This document shows positions 21,059 through 30,223 of a stretch of 64,000 nucleotides of DNA, one piece after another. Within the stretch, counting starts at the first letter, position 1. Each line of letters starts with the position of its first letter. The position numbers were made by a program, and so were the translations under genes. The notes under the pieces were generated by a model. The model was not told the DNA's origin and made no database searches. It saw only the letters and a list, made by a program, of their open reading frames with translations. The DNA comes from Streptomyces sennicomposti (GTDB lineage: Bacteria > Actinomycetota > Actinomycetes > Streptomycetales > Streptomycetaceae): NCBI RefSeq assembly GCF_019890635.1, contig NZ_JAIOAB010000006.1, positions 62,001-126,000 on the forward strand, written 5' to 3'.

Positions 21059-24000
21059 GTGTCGAAACCGCCGTTCACGCACCTGCACGTCCACACCCAG
21101 TACTCGCTGCTGGACGGTGCCGCGCGGCTGAAGGACATGTTCGACGCGTGCAACGAGATGGGCATGACGCACATCGCCATGTCCGACCACGGCAACCTCC
21201 ACGGGGCGTACGACTTCTTCCACACCGCGCAGAAGGCCGGGGTCACCCCGATCATCGGCATCGAGGCGTACGTCGCCCCCGAGTCCCGGCGCAACAAGCG
21301 CAAGATCCAGTGGGGCCAGCCGCACCAGAAGCGCGACGACGTCTCCGGTTCCGGCGGCTACACCCACAAGACGATGTGGGCGGTCAACAGCACGGGCCTG
21401 CACAACCTCTTCCGCCTCTCCTCCGACGCCTACGCCGAGGGCTGGCTGCAGAAGTGGCCGCGCATGGACAAGGAGACCATCGCGCAGTGGTCCGAGGGCA
21501 TCGTCGCCTCCACCGGCTGCCCCTCCGGCGAGGTGCAGACCCGGCTGCGCCTCGGCCAGTTCGACGAGGCCCTGAAGTCCGCCGCCGACTACCAGGACAT
21601 CTTCGGCAAGGACCGCTACTTCCTGGAGCTGATGGACCACGGCATCGACATCGAGCACCGGGTCCGCGACGGCCTCCTGGAGATCGGCAAGAAGCTCGGC
21701 ATCCCGCCGCTGGTCACCAACGACTCGCACTACACCTACGCGCACGAGGCGACCGCCCACGACGCCCTGCTGTGCATCCAGACCGGCAAGAACCTCTCCG
21801 ACCCCGACCGCTTCAAGTTCGACGGCACCGGCTACTACCTGAAGTCCACCGACGAGATGTACGCCATCGACTCCTCGGACGCCTGGCAGGAGGGCTGCGC
21901 CAACACGCTGCTGGTGGCCGAGATGGTCGACACCACGGGCATGTTCGTCAAGCGCGACCTGATGCCCAAGTTCGACATCCCCGAGGGCTACACCGAGGTC
22001 ACCTGGTTCAAGGAGGAAGTGCGCCGCGGCATGGAGCGCCGCTTCCCCGGCGGCATCCCCGAGGACCGCCAGAAGCAGGTCGAGTACGAGATGGACGTCA
22101 TCATCCAGATGGGGTTCCCGGGCTACTTCCTCGTCGTCGCCGACTTCATCATGTGGGCCAAGAACAACGGCATCGCGGTGGGCCCCGGCCGAGGCTCGGC
22201 GGCCGGCTCGATCGTCGCCTACGCCCTGGGCATCACCGACCTCGACCCGATCCCGCACGGTCTGATCTTCGAGCGGTTCCTCAACCCCGAGCGCGTCTCC
22301 ATGCCCGACGTCGACATCGACTTCGACGAGCGCAGGCGCGTCGAGGTGATCAGGTACGTCACGGAGAAATACGGCGCCGACAAGGTCGCCATGATCGGCA
22401 CCTACGGCAAGATCAAGGCCAAGAACGCGATCAAGGACTCCGCGCGCGTGCTGGGCTACCCGTACGCGATGGGCGACCGCATCACCAAGGCCATGCCCGC
22501 CGACGTCCTCGGCAAGGGCATCGACCTGGACGGCATCACCAACCCCTCGCACCCGCGCTACAGCGAGGCCGGCGAGGTCCGCGCGATGTACGAGAACGAG
22601 CCGGACGTCAAGAAGGTCATCGACACCGCCAAGGGCGTCGAGGGCCTGGTGCGGCAGATGGGCGTCCACGCCGCCGGCGTGATCATGTCCAGCGAGACCA
22701 TCACCGAGCACGTCCCGGTCTGGGTCAGGCACACCGACGGCGTGACCATCACCCAGTGGGACTACCCGAGCTGCGAGTCGCTCGGCCTGCTGAAGATGGA
22801 CTTCCTCGGCCTGCGCAACCTGACGATCATGGACGACGCCGTCAAGATGGTGAAGTCCAACAAGGGGATCGACATCGATCTCCTCGCCCTGCCGCTGGAC
22901 GACCCGACGACCTTCGAACTGCTCCAGCGCGGCGACACCCTCGGCGTCTTCCAGTTCGACGGCGGCCCCATGCGCTCCCTGCTGCGCCTGATGAAGCCGG
23001 ACAACTTCGAAGACATCTCCGCCGTGTCCGCGCTGTACCGGCCGGGCCCGATGGGCATGGACTCGCACACCAACTACGCGCTGCGCAAGAACGGCCTCCA
23101 GGAGATCACGCCGATCCACCCCGAGCTGGAGGCGCCCCTCAAGGAGGTCCTGGACGTCACCTACGGCCTGATCGTCTACCAGGAGCAGGTGCAGAAGGCC
23201 GCCCAGATCATCGCCGGCTACTCGCTCGGCGAGGCCGACATCCTGCGCCGCGTGATGGGCAAGAAGAAGCCCGACGAGCTGGCCAAGAACTTCACCATCT
23301 TCCAGGCCGGCGCCAAGAAGAACGGCTACAGCGACGAGGCCATCCAGGCGCTGTGGGACGTGCTGGTCCCGTTCGCCGGCTACGCCTTCAACAAGGCCCA
23401 CTCCGCCGCCTACGGCCTGGTGTCGTACTGGACCGCCTACCTCAAGGCGAACCACCCCGCCGAGTACATGGCCGCGCTGCTGACCTCCGTCAAGGACGAC
23501 AAGGACAAGTCGGCGGTCTACCTCAACGAGTGCCGGCGCATGGGCATCAAGGTGCTCCCGCCCAACGTCAACGAGTCCGAGTCGAACTTCGCCGCCCAGG
23601 GCGACGATGTGATCCTCTTCGGCCTCTCCGCCGTCCGCAACGTCGGCACCAACGTCGTCGAGTCGATCATCAGGACCCGCAAGGCCAAGGGGAAGTACTC
23701 CTCCTTCCCCGACTACCTCGACAAGGTCGAGGCCGTGGTCTGCAACAAGCGCACCACCGAGTCTTTGATCAAGGCCGGCGCCTTCGACACCATGGGCCAC
23801 ACCCGCAAGGGCCTCACCGCGCAGTACGAGCCGATGATCGACAACGTGGTCGCGGTCAAGCGCAAGGAGGCCGAGGGCCAGTTCGACCTCTTCGGCGGCA
23901 TGGGCGAGGAGACCAGCAGCGAGCCCGGCTTCGGACTCGACGTGGAGTTCTCCCCGGACGAGTGGGACAAGACCTATCTGCTCGCCCAGGAGCGGGAGAT

Positions 24001-24598
24001 GCTCGGTCTCTACGTCTCCGACCACCCCCTGTTCGGCCTGGAGAACGTGCTCGCCGACAAGGCCGACGCCGGTATCTCCCAGCTCACCGGCGGCGAGCAC
24101 GCCGACGGCGCGGTCGTCACCATCGGCGGCATCATCTCGGGCCTGCAGCGCAAGATGACCAAGCAGGGCAACGCGTGGGCGATCGCCACCGTGGAGGACC
24201 TGGCCGGCTCCATCGAGTGCATGTTCTTCCCGGCGACCTACCAGCTGGTGTCCACCCAACTCGTCGAGGACGCCGTGGTGTTCGTCAAGGGCCGGCTCGA
24301 CAAGCGGGAGGACGTGCCGCGTCTGGTCGCCATGGAACTCCAGGTCCCCGACCTGTCCAACGCCGGTGCCAACGCCCCCGTGATCCTCACCATCCCGGCC
24401 ACCCGGGTCACCCCGCCGATGGTCAGCCGCCTCGGCGAGATCCTCACCCACCACCGGGGCGAGAGCGAGGTGCGGATCAAGCTCCAGGGCCCGACGAAGA
24501 CGACGGTGCTGCGCCTGGACCGGCACCGGGTGAAGCCGGACCCGGCCCTCTTCGGTGACCTGAAGGTCCTCCTCGGCCCGTCCTGCCTGGCGGGCTGA
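21059..24598 (+). CDS. dnaE: DNA polymerase III alpha subunit
   Basis: An 1179-residue replicative polymerase catalytic subunit. An N-terminal PHP domain (THLHVHTQYSLLDGAARL, residues 7-24) is followed by the polymerase palm with the catalytic aspartates in MPDVDIDFDERRR near residue 418. Fingers and a tandem helix-hairpin-helix region follow. A C-terminal OB fold (GGIISGLQRKMTKQGNAWA) and tau-binding tail complete it. GTG 21059 is chosen because CAGGAGG lies about 7 nt upstream. Length is typical for actinobacterial DnaE1. It is transcribed alone and followed by a repeat tract and a hairpin. Confidence 0.97.
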   Translation: MSKPPFTHLHVHTQYSLLDGAARLKDMFDACNEMGMTHIAMSDHGNLHGAYDFFHTAQKAGVTPIIGIEAYVAPESRRNKRKIQWGQPHQKRDDVSGSGGYTHKTMWAVNSTGLHNLFRLSSDAYAEGWLQKWPRMDKETIAQWSEGIVASTGCPSGEVQTRLRLGQFDEALKSAADYQDIFGKDRYFLELMDHGIDIEHRVRDGLLEIGKKLGIPPLVTNDSHYTYAHEATAHDALLCIQTGKNLSDPDRFKFDGTGYYLKSTDEMYAIDSSDAWQEGCANTLLVAEMVDTTGMFVKRDLMPKFDIPEGYTEVTWFKEEVRRGMERRFPGGIPEDRQKQVEYEMDVIIQMGFPGYFLVVADFIMWAKNNGIAVGPGRGSAAGSIVAYALGITDLDPIPHGLIFERFLNPERVSMPDVDIDFDERRRVEVIRYVTEKYGADKVAMIGTYGKIKAKNAIKDSARVLGYPYAMGDRITKAMPADVLGKGIDLDGITNPSHPRYSEAGEVRAMYENEPDVKKVIDTAKGVEGLVRQMGVHAAGVIMSSETITEHVPVWVRHTDGVTITQWDYPSCESLGLLKMDFLGLRNLTIMDDAVKMVKSNKGIDIDLLALPLDDPTTFELLQRGDTLGVFQFDGGPMRSLLRLMKPDNFEDISAVSALYRPGPMGMDSHTNYALRKNGLQEITPIHPELEAPLKEVLDVTYGLIVYQEQVQKAAQIIAGYSLGEADILRRVMGKKKPDELAKNFTIFQAGAKKNGYSDEAIQALWDVLVPFAGYAFNKAHSAAYGLVSYWTAYLKANHPAEYMAALLTSVKDDKDKSAVYLNECRRMGIKVLPPNVNESESNFAAQGDDVILFGLSAVRNVGTNVVESIIRTRKAKGKYSSFPDYLDKVEAVVCNKRTTESLIKAGAFDTMGHTRKGLTAQYEPMIDNVVAVKRKEAEGQFDLFGGMGEETSSEPGFGLDVEFSPDEWDKTYLLAQEREMLGLYVSDHPLFGLENVLADKADAGISQLTGGEHADGAVVTIGGIISGLQRKMTKQGNAWAIATVEDLAGSIECMFFPATYQLVSTQLVEDAVVFVKGRLDKREDVPRLVAMELQVPDLSNAGANAPVILTIPATRVTPPMVSRLGEILTHHRGESEVRIKLQGPTKTTVLRLDRHRVKPDPALFGDLKVLLGPSCLAG

Positions 24599-24599
24599 C

Positions 24600-24664
24600 G
24601 GCACCCGGCTGCGGCACCCGGCTTCGGCATCGGGCTTCGGTATCCGGCTCCGGCATCCGGCGGC
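24600..24664. repeat. five 13-bp imperfect tandem repeats after dnaE
   Basis: Five consecutive units of GGCACCCGGCTTC type (variants GGCATCGGGCTTC and GGTATCCGGCTCC) begin at the dnaE stop codon. The tract does not code for anything recognisable. Confidence 0.75.
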
Positions 24665-24681
24665 GAACGAGCCATGAAGAA

Positions 24682-24714
24682 GGGGGCGTACCCGTGCGCA
24701 TCGGGTACGCCCCC
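24682..24714. terminator. bidirectional hairpin between dnaE and the convergent small gene
   Basis: A perfect 13-bp stem (GGGGGCGTACCCG and its complement) with loop TGCGCAT. It is placed between the dnaE 3' end and the stop codon of the reverse-strand 57-residue gene, so it can serve both. Confidence 0.8.
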
Positions 24715-24760
24715 TCTCGGTACCGGGCTCAGAGTCCGCTCAACGCGCCTCGGGCCGGAA

Positions 24761-24934
24761 TCAGTTGTGGCCGAAGCGCTTCTGGCGTCCCTTGCGGGCC
24801 GCCTCGGTGGGACTCAGCTGCGGCGAGTGGTGCTCGGGCTGCGGCTCCGTCACGGAGTGCTCCGTCTCCCGAGGGCCGTTGGCGGCCACGGACGTCTTCT
24901 GCCGGCTGCGGTCCTGCTTGCGGTTCTTGGCCAT
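24761..24934 (-). CDS. small basic protein, 57 residues, unknown function
   Basis: ATG 24934 is preceded by AGGAGG at the right spacing, and the frame runs to TGA 24761. The product starts MAKNRKQDRSRQKTS, has a His/Pro/Glu middle and ends RKGRQKRFGHN. It is strongly basic at both ends and has no membrane helix or cysteine. A good ribosome site and the hairpin just downstream support a real gene. I believe similar short proteins are common next to dnaE in Streptomyces, but this is from memory. Nucleic-acid binding is only a guess from charge. Confidence 0.7.
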   Translation of the reverse strand: MAKNRKQDRSRQKTSVAANGPRETEHSVTEPQPEHHSPQLSPTEAARKGRQKRFGHN

Positions 24935-25185
24935 GGTGATCAGCCTCCTGTGGGGGATCTAGGGGCCAGGGCCGCGACCAGATTCACACACGCCGACAAT
25001 GAACGCATGTCGGATAATTACCGTATGTGACAAGGGTCATCGGGCCGCGGGGCCCGGAAACGCCACGCCGAAGATCGAGTTCGGGCCGTTAACCCCGGCG
25101 TGGTCGGGCAGACTCGAAACAAGCTCCGAAGCGAAACCCGAAGCAACAAAACCCGAAACAACCTCCCGGAAAGAGGGTGGATCGC

Positions 25186-26409
25186 GTGGACCGCTGCATC
25201 GTCCTGGTGGACGCCGGGTACCTGCTGGGGGCCGCCGCCAGCCTCCTCGCCGGGGAGCCTTCGCGTTCCCGGATCACCGTCGATCATTCCGCGCTCGTGC
25301 AGCAACTGCGCGAACAGGCCGAGTCCGACACCGAACGGCCGCTGCTGCGCATCTACTGGTTCGACGGCGCTCCCGACCGCGTGCCGCAGCCCGAGCACCG
25401 CAGACTGCGCGTGATGCCCCGCGTGACCGTCCGGCTCGGCGCGCTGACCCGCAGCGACGGACGCTGGGCGCAGAAGGGCGTGGACGCGGCCATGCACGCG
25501 GAACTGACCGAACTGGCCCGCAACCGCGCCTGCTCCGACGTCGTCCTGGTCACCGGCGACGGCGATCTGCTGCCCGGCATGATGGCCGCCAAGGAGCACG
25601 GCGTCGCCGTCCACCTGTGGGCCGTGCAGGCCGCCGACGGCGACTACAACCAGTCCGAGGACCTGGTCGCCGAGGCCGACGAACGCCGCGTCCTGGACCG
25701 CACCTGGATCACCAAGGCGGTACGCGCCAAGGAGTACGGCGGGATCTGCGCGCCGCCGCCCGTGCCCCGCCCCGAGATCGCGGCCATCCTCTCCGCGCCG
25801 CTGCCCGAGTCCGCGCTGTCCCAGACCGGCGAGCGCCCCGCCGAACGCCCGCACCCGGCCGACGGCGCGGACACGCGCGACGGCGCCGTGGAGCGGATGC
25901 CGGCCGCCAAGGGCGTGCCCACCCCGAAGGACCTCGCCGCCCTGCGCGCGTCCGGCGCCCCGCAGGCCGCCCCCGCGCACCCGCCGACGGCCACCCTGCG
26001 CTGGTCCTCCGACCGCGGCTGGGTGGAGCGGCCCGGCACGGCCGCCGAACCCGCCGAGGCCGCCGCCATGCCCACCCTCGCCCAGCTGACCTCGGCCGAA
26101 CAGCGGTGGGCCGACCGGGAGGAGGACATCACGACCGTCGGCGGCGACCCGTACGAGGTCGGACAGGTGTTCGCCCGGCGGTGGGTGGAACGGCTCGGCG
26201 ACCACGGCCACCTGGAGAAGCTGTCCTCGATGTACCCGCGCATCCCGCACCGCATCGACGGCGAGCTGCTGCGCTACGCCGCCCGGTTCGGCCTCCTCGC
26301 CCACAAGGACGACCAGATCGACGAACACGACCGTTACGCCATCCGGGCCGGCTTCTGGCGCGAGATCGACGTGCGCACCGGCGTCGAACACGCCCCGGCG
26401 GGCGACTGA
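25186..26409 (+). CDS. NYN-domain (PIN-like) ribonuclease-type protein
   Basis: About 407 residues. The N-terminal NYN domain shows CIVLVDAGYLLGAA with its acidic residue near the start, IYWFDGAPD, KGVDAAMHAEL and SDVVLVTGDGDLLPGM, the usual Asp set of NYN/PIN nucleases. A Pro/Ala-rich linker spans about residues 195-310. The C-terminal 80 residues (PYEVGQVFARRWVERLG, RIPHRIDGELLRYAARFG) look like a winged-helix of the LOTUS/OST-HTH type, which is inference. NYN proteins are often RNases. The start could also be GTG 25177; GTG 25186 gives better spacing to AGAGGG. Upstream, 24985-25170 is unusually AT-rich with repeated CCGAAACAA motifs. Confidence 0.88.
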   Translation: MDRCIVLVDAGYLLGAAASLLAGEPSRSRITVDHSALVQQLREQAESDTERPLLRIYWFDGAPDRVPQPEHRRLRVMPRVTVRLGALTRSDGRWAQKGVDAAMHAELTELARNRACSDVVLVTGDGDLLPGMMAAKEHGVAVHLWAVQAADGDYNQSEDLVAEADERRVLDRTWITKAVRAKEYGGICAPPPVPRPEIAAILSAPLPESALSQTGERPAERPHPADGADTRDGAVERMPAAKGVPTPKDLAALRASGAPQAAPAHPPTATLRWSSDRGWVERPGTAAEPAEAAAMPTLAQLTSAEQRWADREEDITTVGGDPYEVGQVFARRWVERLGDHGHLEKLSSMYPRIPHRIDGELLRYAARFGLLAHKDDQIDEHDRYAIRAGFWREIDVRTGVEHAPAGD

Positions 26410-26546
26410 GGGGCCCGGTCCGGACCGAAGAGGCCCGGTGGCCGCCGGGTGAGCCGCCGTCCGGCCGGGCCGGGCGGCCCGGGAAGAACCGGGAGAGGAC
26501 GCCCCAAGGGCGAGTAAAGCGCACCGACCCCGTACCCTCGTCCCTT

Positions 26547-27566
26547 GTGAGTACGCGCGTGGCACAGGCACTTCGGCCCGGAGACGACGTCGTGTGCGCG
26601 GTGCGCGGACTGACCAAGACCTACCCCGCGGCCCGCGGCCGGCGGGGCACGCCCGGCACACCCGAGGTGCGCGCCACCGACGACGTCGCCCTCGACGTCC
26701 GGCGTGGCGAGATCTTCGGCCTGCTCGGCCCGAACGGCGCCGGCAAGTCCACCCTCGTCCGGCAGCTCACCGGCCTGATGCGCCCCGACCACGGCACCGT
26801 GGAGATCCTCGGCCACGACATCGTGGCCCACCCCGAGCGCGCCGCGCGCCTGCTGGCCTATCTCGGCCAGGAGGCCGGCGCCCTGGACGAGCTGACCGTC
26901 TCCCTGGCCGCCGAGACCACCGGACGGCTGCGCGGCCTGGACGTCGCCCGGGCCCGGGCCGAGCGGGACGCCGTCCTGGAGGAACTGGGGCTCACCGCGA
27001 TCGCCGGGCGCGCCCTGAAGAAGCTGTCCGGCGGCCAGCGCCGGCTCGCCTGCTTCGCCGCCGCGCTGGTCGGCGAGCGTCCGCTGCTGGTGCTGGACGA
27101 GCCCACCACCGGCATGGACCCGGTCGCCCGGCGGGCGGTGTGGTCCGCCGTCGACCGGCGGCGCGCCGAACGCGGCACGACCGTCCTGCTGGTCACCCAC
27201 AACGTCATCGAGGCCGAGACGGTCCTCGACCGGGTCGCCGTCCTCGACGGCGGCCGGGTCATCGCCTGCGACACCCCGGCCGGCCTCAAGGAGCGGGTCT
27301 CCGGCGAGGTGCGGGTCGAGCTGGTGTGGCGGGAACGGGCGCCGCTGGAGGTGCCGGAGGTCGCCGCGCTGCGCGAGCGGGCGGTGGAGTCCGGGCGCCG
27401 CTGGACCCTGCGCCTGGCCCCCGAGGAGGCCCGCGCCGCCGTGGCGACGGTGACCGGCGGGGCCGCCTTCACCGCCCTAGACGACTTCACCCTCGCCACG
27501 CCGAGCCTGGAGGACGTCTACCTGGCCCTCGGCGGCGCCGCCCGGCAGGGGCTGGTGAAGGCGTGA
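26547..27566 (+). CDS. ABC transporter ATP-binding protein
   Basis: A 339-residue ATPase. Walker A is GLLGPNGAGKSTL near residue 65, the signature is LSGGQRRL, and Walker B is LLVLDEPTTGMD, followed by the H-loop VLLVTHNV. It resembles the drug/daunorubicin-export (DrrA-like) subfamily. TACCCT at 26533-26538 lies 8 nt before GTG 26547 and no ribosome site is seen, so leaderless expression is likely. Its stop overlaps the permease start (GTGA). The substrate is unknown. Confidence 0.93.
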   Translation: MSTRVAQALRPGDDVVCAVRGLTKTYPAARGRRGTPGTPEVRATDDVALDVRRGEIFGLLGPNGAGKSTLVRQLTGLMRPDHGTVEILGHDIVAHPERAARLLAYLGQEAGALDELTVSLAAETTGRLRGLDVARARAERDAVLEELGLTAIAGRALKKLSGGQRRLACFAAALVGERPLLVLDEPTTGMDPVARRAVWSAVDRRRAERGTTVLLVTHNVIEAETVLDRVAVLDGGRVIACDTPAGLKERVSGEVRVELVWRERAPLEVPEVAALRERAVESGRRWTLRLAPEEARAAVATVTGGAAFTALDDFTLATPSLEDVYLALGGAARQGLVKA

Positions 27567-28465
27567 GCGTGATCGGTGCCGGACCGCGTCACATCGGACG
27601 CGGGGAAGAGGAGCAGCCCGACGTGAGTGTCGTACCCGCCGACCTGCCGGCCACCGAGGCGCCGGCCCCCCCGGCGGCCGGGCCGCGCGACGGCGCCGGG
27701 CGGACGGCGGCGGCCGAGCTGTGCCCGCGGGCGCGGCTGTGGCCGTCGCTGGCGGCCGTGTACCGGGCGCAGCTGTCCCGGGCGCGGGTGGCGCGGATCC
27801 CGCTGCTGTTCGTGGCGACCTTCCAGTCCGTCGGCATCATGATCATGATGCGGGGCGTGGTCAGCGGCGGCGGCGAGGCCCACTTCGTGGTGGCCGGCGC
27901 CTCCATCGTCGTCGTCGCCTACGTCGCGCTGAACCTGCTCTCCCAGTACTTCGGACAGCTGCGCTTCAGCGGCGGCCTCGACCACTACGCGACGCTGCCC
28001 GTGCCGCCGGCCGCCGTGGTGCTCGGCGCGGCGGCGGCCTACGCCTCCTTCACCGTGCCGGGCACGCTGGTGACCGCCGTCTTCGGCTGTGTGCTGTTCG
28101 GGCTGCCGCTGGCCAACCTGTGGGTGCTGGTCGCGGTGATCCCGCTCGCGGGCGCCGCGCTCGCCGGGCTCGGCGCCGCCTGCGGGCTGCTCGCCCCGCG
28201 GCCGGAACTCGCGACGCTGCTCGGCCAGTTGGGGATGTCGGCGGCGCTGCTGCTCGGGGTGCTGCCGCCCGACCGGATGCCCGGGATCGTACGGCTCGCC
28301 CGTGACCTGCTGCCCTCGACGTACGGCGTGGAGGCGTACGCGCGCACCTTCGCGGAGCGGCCCGACTGGACGTACGTCGCCGTCGACATGGCCGTGTGCG
28401 CCGGGGTCGGCGTGGTCTCGCTGGCCGTCGCCACCTGGGCCTACCGCCGGGCGGCCGTCCGGTGA
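27563..28465 (+). CDS. ABC-2 type transporter permease
   Basis: Up to 300 residues, with an approximately 80-residue hydrophilic Pro/Ala-rich head and six membrane helices from about residue 95. LPSTYGVEAYARTF is a typical ABC-2 loop. It pairs with the ATPase immediately upstream to form an exporter. The start is uncertain: GTG 27563 overlaps the ATPase stop, while GTG 27623 has a GAAGAGGAG ribosome site 9 nt upstream and would shorten the head by 20 residues. A 34-bp gap separates it from the next gene. Confidence 0.9.
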   Translation: MSVIGAGPRHIGRGEEEQPDVSVVPADLPATEAPAPPAAGPRDGAGRTAAAELCPRARLWPSLAAVYRAQLSRARVARIPLLFVATFQSVGIMIMMRGVVSGGGEAHFVVAGASIVVVAYVALNLLSQYFGQLRFSGGLDHYATLPVPPAAVVLGAAAAYASFTVPGTLVTAVFGCVLFGLPLANLWVLVAVIPLAGAALAGLGAACGLLAPRPELATLLGQLGMSAALLLGVLPPDRMPGIVRLARDLLPSTYGVEAYARTFAERPDWTYVAVDMAVCAGVGVVSLAVATWAYRRAAVR

Positions 28466-28499
28466 CGCGGCCTTCGGAGCCAACTGGCACGATGGCTGG

Positions 28500-29270
28500 G
28501 TGACCTCTCCGTTGACTCCACCTCCGCCGCCGCACGGGCGGCCGTCCCACACGCCCCCGCCCGGCGAGTCGGCGCAGCCCTCGCAGTCCGACCGGCCGGA
28601 GCCCGCGGACCGGGCGCACGAGGCCCACGAGGCGCACGGCGCGCAGGACCCCCGGGCCGCGCAGGACGCCCAGGCGCCGGTGTGGCAGGCGCCGACGGGC
28701 GGGGCGACGCGTTCCCTGTACGGACAGGACGGCCCCGGGATGAAGACCGAACTCCGGGAGGCCGCCGTCGTCACGGTGGCCGTGGCGCTCGGCGGGGTGC
28801 TGCTGGGGCTGCTGTGGCTGTGGCTGGCGCCCCGGGTGCCGCTGGTCGGCGAGCTGACGGACAACAGCTGGGTGGTCTACCTCAAGGACTCCGAGGGGGA
28901 GCAGGCGGTCGGCGTGGACGGAACGTTCACCCTGCTCGCGCTGGCCCTCGGCGCGCTCAGCGCGGTCGTCGTCTTCCTGCTGCGCAAGCGCGGCGGAGTG
29001 CCGCTGGTGGTGGCGCTGTGCGTGGGCGGACTGCTCGGGTCGGTGCTGGCCTGGCGGCTCGGGCTGTGGCTCGGCCCCGAGCACGACGTGATCGCGCACG
29101 CCAAGGCCGTCGGCAAGGGCGTGACGTTCTCCGCCCCGATGAAGCTGGGCGCCAAGGGCGCGCTGCTGGCGTGGCCGCTGGCGGCCCTGGTGGTCCACCT
29201 CGCCCTCACGGCCCTCTTCGGCCCCCGCGACCCGGACCCGTACGGCTACGACCACCTGCCGCCGAAGTAG
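28500..29270 (+). CDS. four-helix membrane protein, possibly DUF2567 family
   Basis: A 256-residue protein. Residues 1-80 are Pro/Ala/His-rich and probably cytoplasmic. Four membrane helices follow, at about 85-110, 140-160, 165-190 and 220-243, ending in a short tail PDPYGYDHLPPK. The family assignment to DUF2567 is from general resemblance and is uncertain. CACGAT lies 6 nt before GTG 28500, giving another leaderless-type start. The last codons are echoed twice in the gap downstream. Confidence 0.7.
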   Translation: MTSPLTPPPPPHGRPSHTPPPGESAQPSQSDRPEPADRAHEAHEAHGAQDPRAAQDAQAPVWQAPTGGATRSLYGQDGPGMKTELREAAVVTVAVALGGVLLGLLWLWLAPRVPLVGELTDNSWVVYLKDSEGEQAVGVDGTFTLLALALGALSAVVVFLLRKRGGVPLVVALCVGGLLGSVLAWRLGLWLGPEHDVIAHAKAVGKGVTFSAPMKLGAKGALLAWPLAALVVHLALTALFGPRDPDPYGYDHLPPK

Positions 29271-29688
29271 CCCCCGGGGACCTCGTCGGCCCCGCATCGT
29301 CGGCCCGGTCCTCGGCTTCCCGGCCCCCGGCGGCCTCGGCCGCCCCGCGCCGGCTGCCCGGTCCTCGGCTTCCCGGTCTGTGGCCCTCGGCCGCCCCGCG
29401 ACCGGGCCGTACGGCTACGGCCGCCTGTCGGCGAAGTGGCCCCGGGGGCCTCGGCCGCCCCGCGCTGGCCGCCCGGCCTTCGGCTTCCCGGTCTGTGGCC
29501 CTCGGCCGCCCTGCGGCCTGGACTCTACGGCTACGACCGCTGCCAGCGAAGTGGCCCCCGGCGCGCCTGGCCTTCGGCCCTCGGTCGACCTGCGCTTGGC
29601 CCGGTTCCCGGGCCCTGCGGCGCCCGCCCCGCGCGCACGCCCCGGCGGCGGGCGAGCGGCGGGCAGGGTGCCCTCCCGGGCGTCCGGG
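29271..29688. repeat. gene-free gap with decayed tandem copies of the upstream gene's 3' end
   Basis: The segment TACGGCTACGACCACCTGCC at the end of the preceding gene (29241) recurs in altered form at 29410 and 29526, each time followed by a GAAGTGGCCCC relative of the GAAGTAGCCCC stop region. Between them CGGCTTCCCGGTCTGTGGCC occurs at 29366 and 29481. The period is about 116 bp. No gene is visible. Confidence 0.75.
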
Positions 29689-30192
29689 TCAGGTGCGGCC
29701 GACGGGTGCCAACGTCGCGTTCGTCAGGGCCGCCAGGTCCTGGGGGGCGAGTTCGACCTCCAGGCCGCGGCGGCCGGCCGAGACGCAGATCGTGGCGTGG
29801 GCCGTCGCCGAGGCGTCCAGGACCGTGGGCAGCTTCTTGCGCTGGCCGAGCGGGGAGATGCCGCCGCGGACGTAGCCCGTGGTGCGCTCCGCGAGCGCCG
29901 GGTCCGCCATCGCGGCCCGCTTGCCGCCGACCGCCGAGGCCAGGGCCTTCAGGTCCAGCGAGCCCGCCACCGGGACCACGGCCACCGTCAGGTTCCCGTC
30001 CACGTCCGCGACCAGGGTTTTGAACACCCGGTCCGGGGAGACGCCCATCGCCTCGGCGGCCTCCTCGCCGTAGGAGGGGTGGGACGGGTCGTGGTCGTAG
30101 GCGTGGACGGTGAAGTCCACGCCCGCCGCGGTCAGGGCCACCGTCGCCGGCGTCCCTGCGGACTGCTGCTGCTTCTTCGCCTTCTTCGCCAT
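29689..30192 (-). CDS. ybaK: YbaK/EbsC-type aminoacyl-tRNA deacylase
   Basis: A 167-residue YbaK protein. The conserved RVFKTLVADVDG segment holds the essential Lys, and GVSPDRVFKT and GGISPLGQRKKLPT are family motifs. YbaK hydrolyses Cys-tRNA(Pro) and related mischarged tRNAs. The N-terminus is a short Lys/Gln-rich tail (MAKKAKKQQQ). The full family length is present. Confidence 0.93.
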   Translation of the reverse strand: MAKKAKKQQQSAGTPATVALTAAGVDFTVHAYDHDPSHPSYGEEAAEAMGVSPDRVFKTLVADVDGNLTVAVVPVAGSLDLKALASAVGGKRAAMADPALAERTTGYVRGGISPLGQRKKLPTVLDASATAHATICVSAGRRGLEVELAPQDLAALTNATLAPVGRT

Positions 30193-30223
30193 GTGCGGCC
30201 GGGGTTCCCTCTGCGTTCGTACG

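Noticed and set aside
20975..24604. A 1209-codon open frame opposite dnaE
   Set aside because: It is antisense to dnaE and its Val/Leu/Asp/Gly/His composition is that of a shadow frame.
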